Positions 5,692-6,325 of a DNA stretch of 6,325 nucleotides are shown here, piece by piece. Numbering within the stretch: the stretch's first letter is position 1; every line of letters begins with the position of its first letter. This DNA comes from Desulfotignum sp. GTDB taxonomy: Bacteria > Desulfobacterota > Desulfobacteria > Desulfobacterales > Desulfobacteraceae. The translations under genes and the position numbers were made by a program. The stretch lies in NCBI GenBank assembly GCA_021737445.1, contig JAIPDY010000241.1, positions 1 to 6,325 of the forward strand, in the 5' to 3' direction. The notes under the pieces were generated by a model that searched no databases, was not told where the DNA came from, and was given only the letters and a program-made list of their open reading frames with translations.

Positions 5692-6325
5692 CCGGCGATG
5701 CGGCCGAACACGATACATTCGGTCAGGGCACATCCCCCCAGCCGGCCGGCGCCGTGAATGCCGCCAGTGACCTCGCCTGCGGCAAAAAAACCTGGAATGG
5801 GATGATGGGACAGGTCCATCACCCGGGCATAGGTGTCGATGTGCAGGCCACCCGGGGTGTAGTGGACCTTGGGCCAGAGACGGACGGCGTAAAACGGCGG
5901 GGTCTCCAGAGGTGCGGTGTTTTTTTTCGGCAGTTTGCCGAACCGGTCGGGACGATGCTGCGTTGTCCACTGATTGTAATCTGCCACAGTCTTCTCCAGG
6001 CTTCCGGCAGGCATGCTGCAAGCAGCACCCAGGCCGGCAAGGGTGTCAAATTGCCGGACTTTGCCGGTTTTCAGGCAGGATGAAAGACTGTCCGGCTCCT
6101 TTTTGGCACCCTGGTCATCCACGATGCCGATGCAGGCATGGCCGGTTTTCAGGATGGCATCGCTCCTCTGTCTGCGGTCGGTCCATTCATTGACAATGCG
6201 GGAGCCTGTGTCCGGGTCCACCAGGATACCTGCGGGGAACACACTGTAGGAGGCAAAACTGGCCCCTTTGCCGTATCCGGTTTCATCGGCGCACCCCCAG
6301 GGGCCCAGCTGGATCCAGGACAGAT
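5577..6325 (-). CDS. Flavocytochrome c / fumarate reductase-type FAD flavoprotein, C-terminal part
   Basis: The gene enters from the right edge and shows its last 248 codons; the N-terminal FAD-binding part lies outside. Fragment residues VDPDTGSRIVNEWTDRR (35-51), KVHYTPGG (152-159), AGEVTGGIHGAGRLGG (182-197) and FGRIAG (206-211) are the C-terminal signatures of the FAD_binding_2 / flavocytochrome c family, which reduces an activated C=C bond in substrates such as fumarate or urocanate. By recall alignment with Shewanella flavocytochrome c3, the proton-donor arginine (Arg50 here) and the substrate-binding His154 and Arg194 are kept. The His of the AHP segment is replaced (IQLGPW, Gly7), so fumarate itself is doubtful. 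The family normally ends a few residues after GRIAG, but this frame continues for 33 Ser-rich residues to a TGA at 5577-5579, overlapping the convergent fusion gene by 115 bases. An eight-A run (5920-5927 on this strand's complement) encodes Lys-Lys. Heme domains, a signal peptide and regulation cannot be judged. Confidence 0.85.
   Translation of the reverse strand, partial: LSWIQLGPWGCADETGYGKGASFASYSVFPAGILVDPDTGSRIVNEWTDRRQRSDAILKTGHACIGIVDDQGAKKEPDSLSSCLKTGKVRQFDTLAGLGAACSMPAGSLEKTVADYNQWTTQHRPDRFGKLPKKNTAPLETPPFYAVRLWPKVHYTPGGLHIDTYARVMDLSHHPIPGFFAAGEVTGGIHGAGRLGGCALTECIVFGRIAGQSAATMASSASTVSSRNSSSSACCFENTAGGLIFSTL

Noticed and set aside
5919..5927. A-AAA-AAC slippery site in the flavoprotein as programmed frameshifting
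   Set aside because: The zero frame continues through all the conserved C-terminal motifs, while the -1 frame shows no recognisable protein.
5688..6083. 131-codon + strand open frame at the right end
   Set aside because: It is antisense to the flavoprotein, whose conserved motifs run through this whole segment on the minus strand.

Overview
The window reads as ordinary bacterial chromosome: dense, GC-rich at third codon positions, and intron-free. It carries a lysine/peptidoglycan gene (dapF), a lactate-permease-like transporter, a large three-domain enzyme, and a flavocytochrome-c/fumarate-reductase-type flavoprotein. The flavoprotein and the overall style would suit an anaerobic, respiratory proteobacterium-like organism such as a Desulfobacterota (Desulfobacteraceae-like) sulfate reducer. 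That assignment is an impression from gene content and codon style and could not be tested here.

Layout. Bases 2-58 are the last codons of an unidentified + strand gene. It is followed after 28 bases by dapF (87-944, +), diaminopimelate epimerase, complete with both catalytic cysteines. After a 64-base gap comes a 497-residue LctP/LldP-family permease (1009-2502, +) whose family signature segments are altered. A 99-base gap (2503-2601) with promoter-like and dyad elements precedes a 1029-residue fusion protein (2602-5691, +). The fusion has an APH/hydroxylysine-kinase-like kinase, a lysostaphin-type M23 domain and a class III PLP enzyme of the ethanolamine-phosphate/phosphohydroxylysine phospholyase type. 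The minus strand from the right edge down to 5577 holds the C-terminal 248 residues of an FAD flavoprotein. It runs head-on into the fusion gene, and the two coding ends overlap by 115 bases.

How they may work together. The kinase and phospholyase halves make a chemically coherent pair: phosphorylate an amino alcohol, then eliminate phosphate and ammonia to leave an aldehyde or semialdehyde. The preceding permease is on the same strand and could import the substrate or export/import a related acid, but that link is inference. DapF belongs to the separate lysine/cell-wall pathway and probably sits at the end of the operon entering from the left. The most notable items are the tri-domain fusion, the loss of a catalytic histidine in its M23 domain, and the tail-to-tail gene overlap. 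No RNA genes, CRISPR arrays, insertion sequences or attachment sites were seen.
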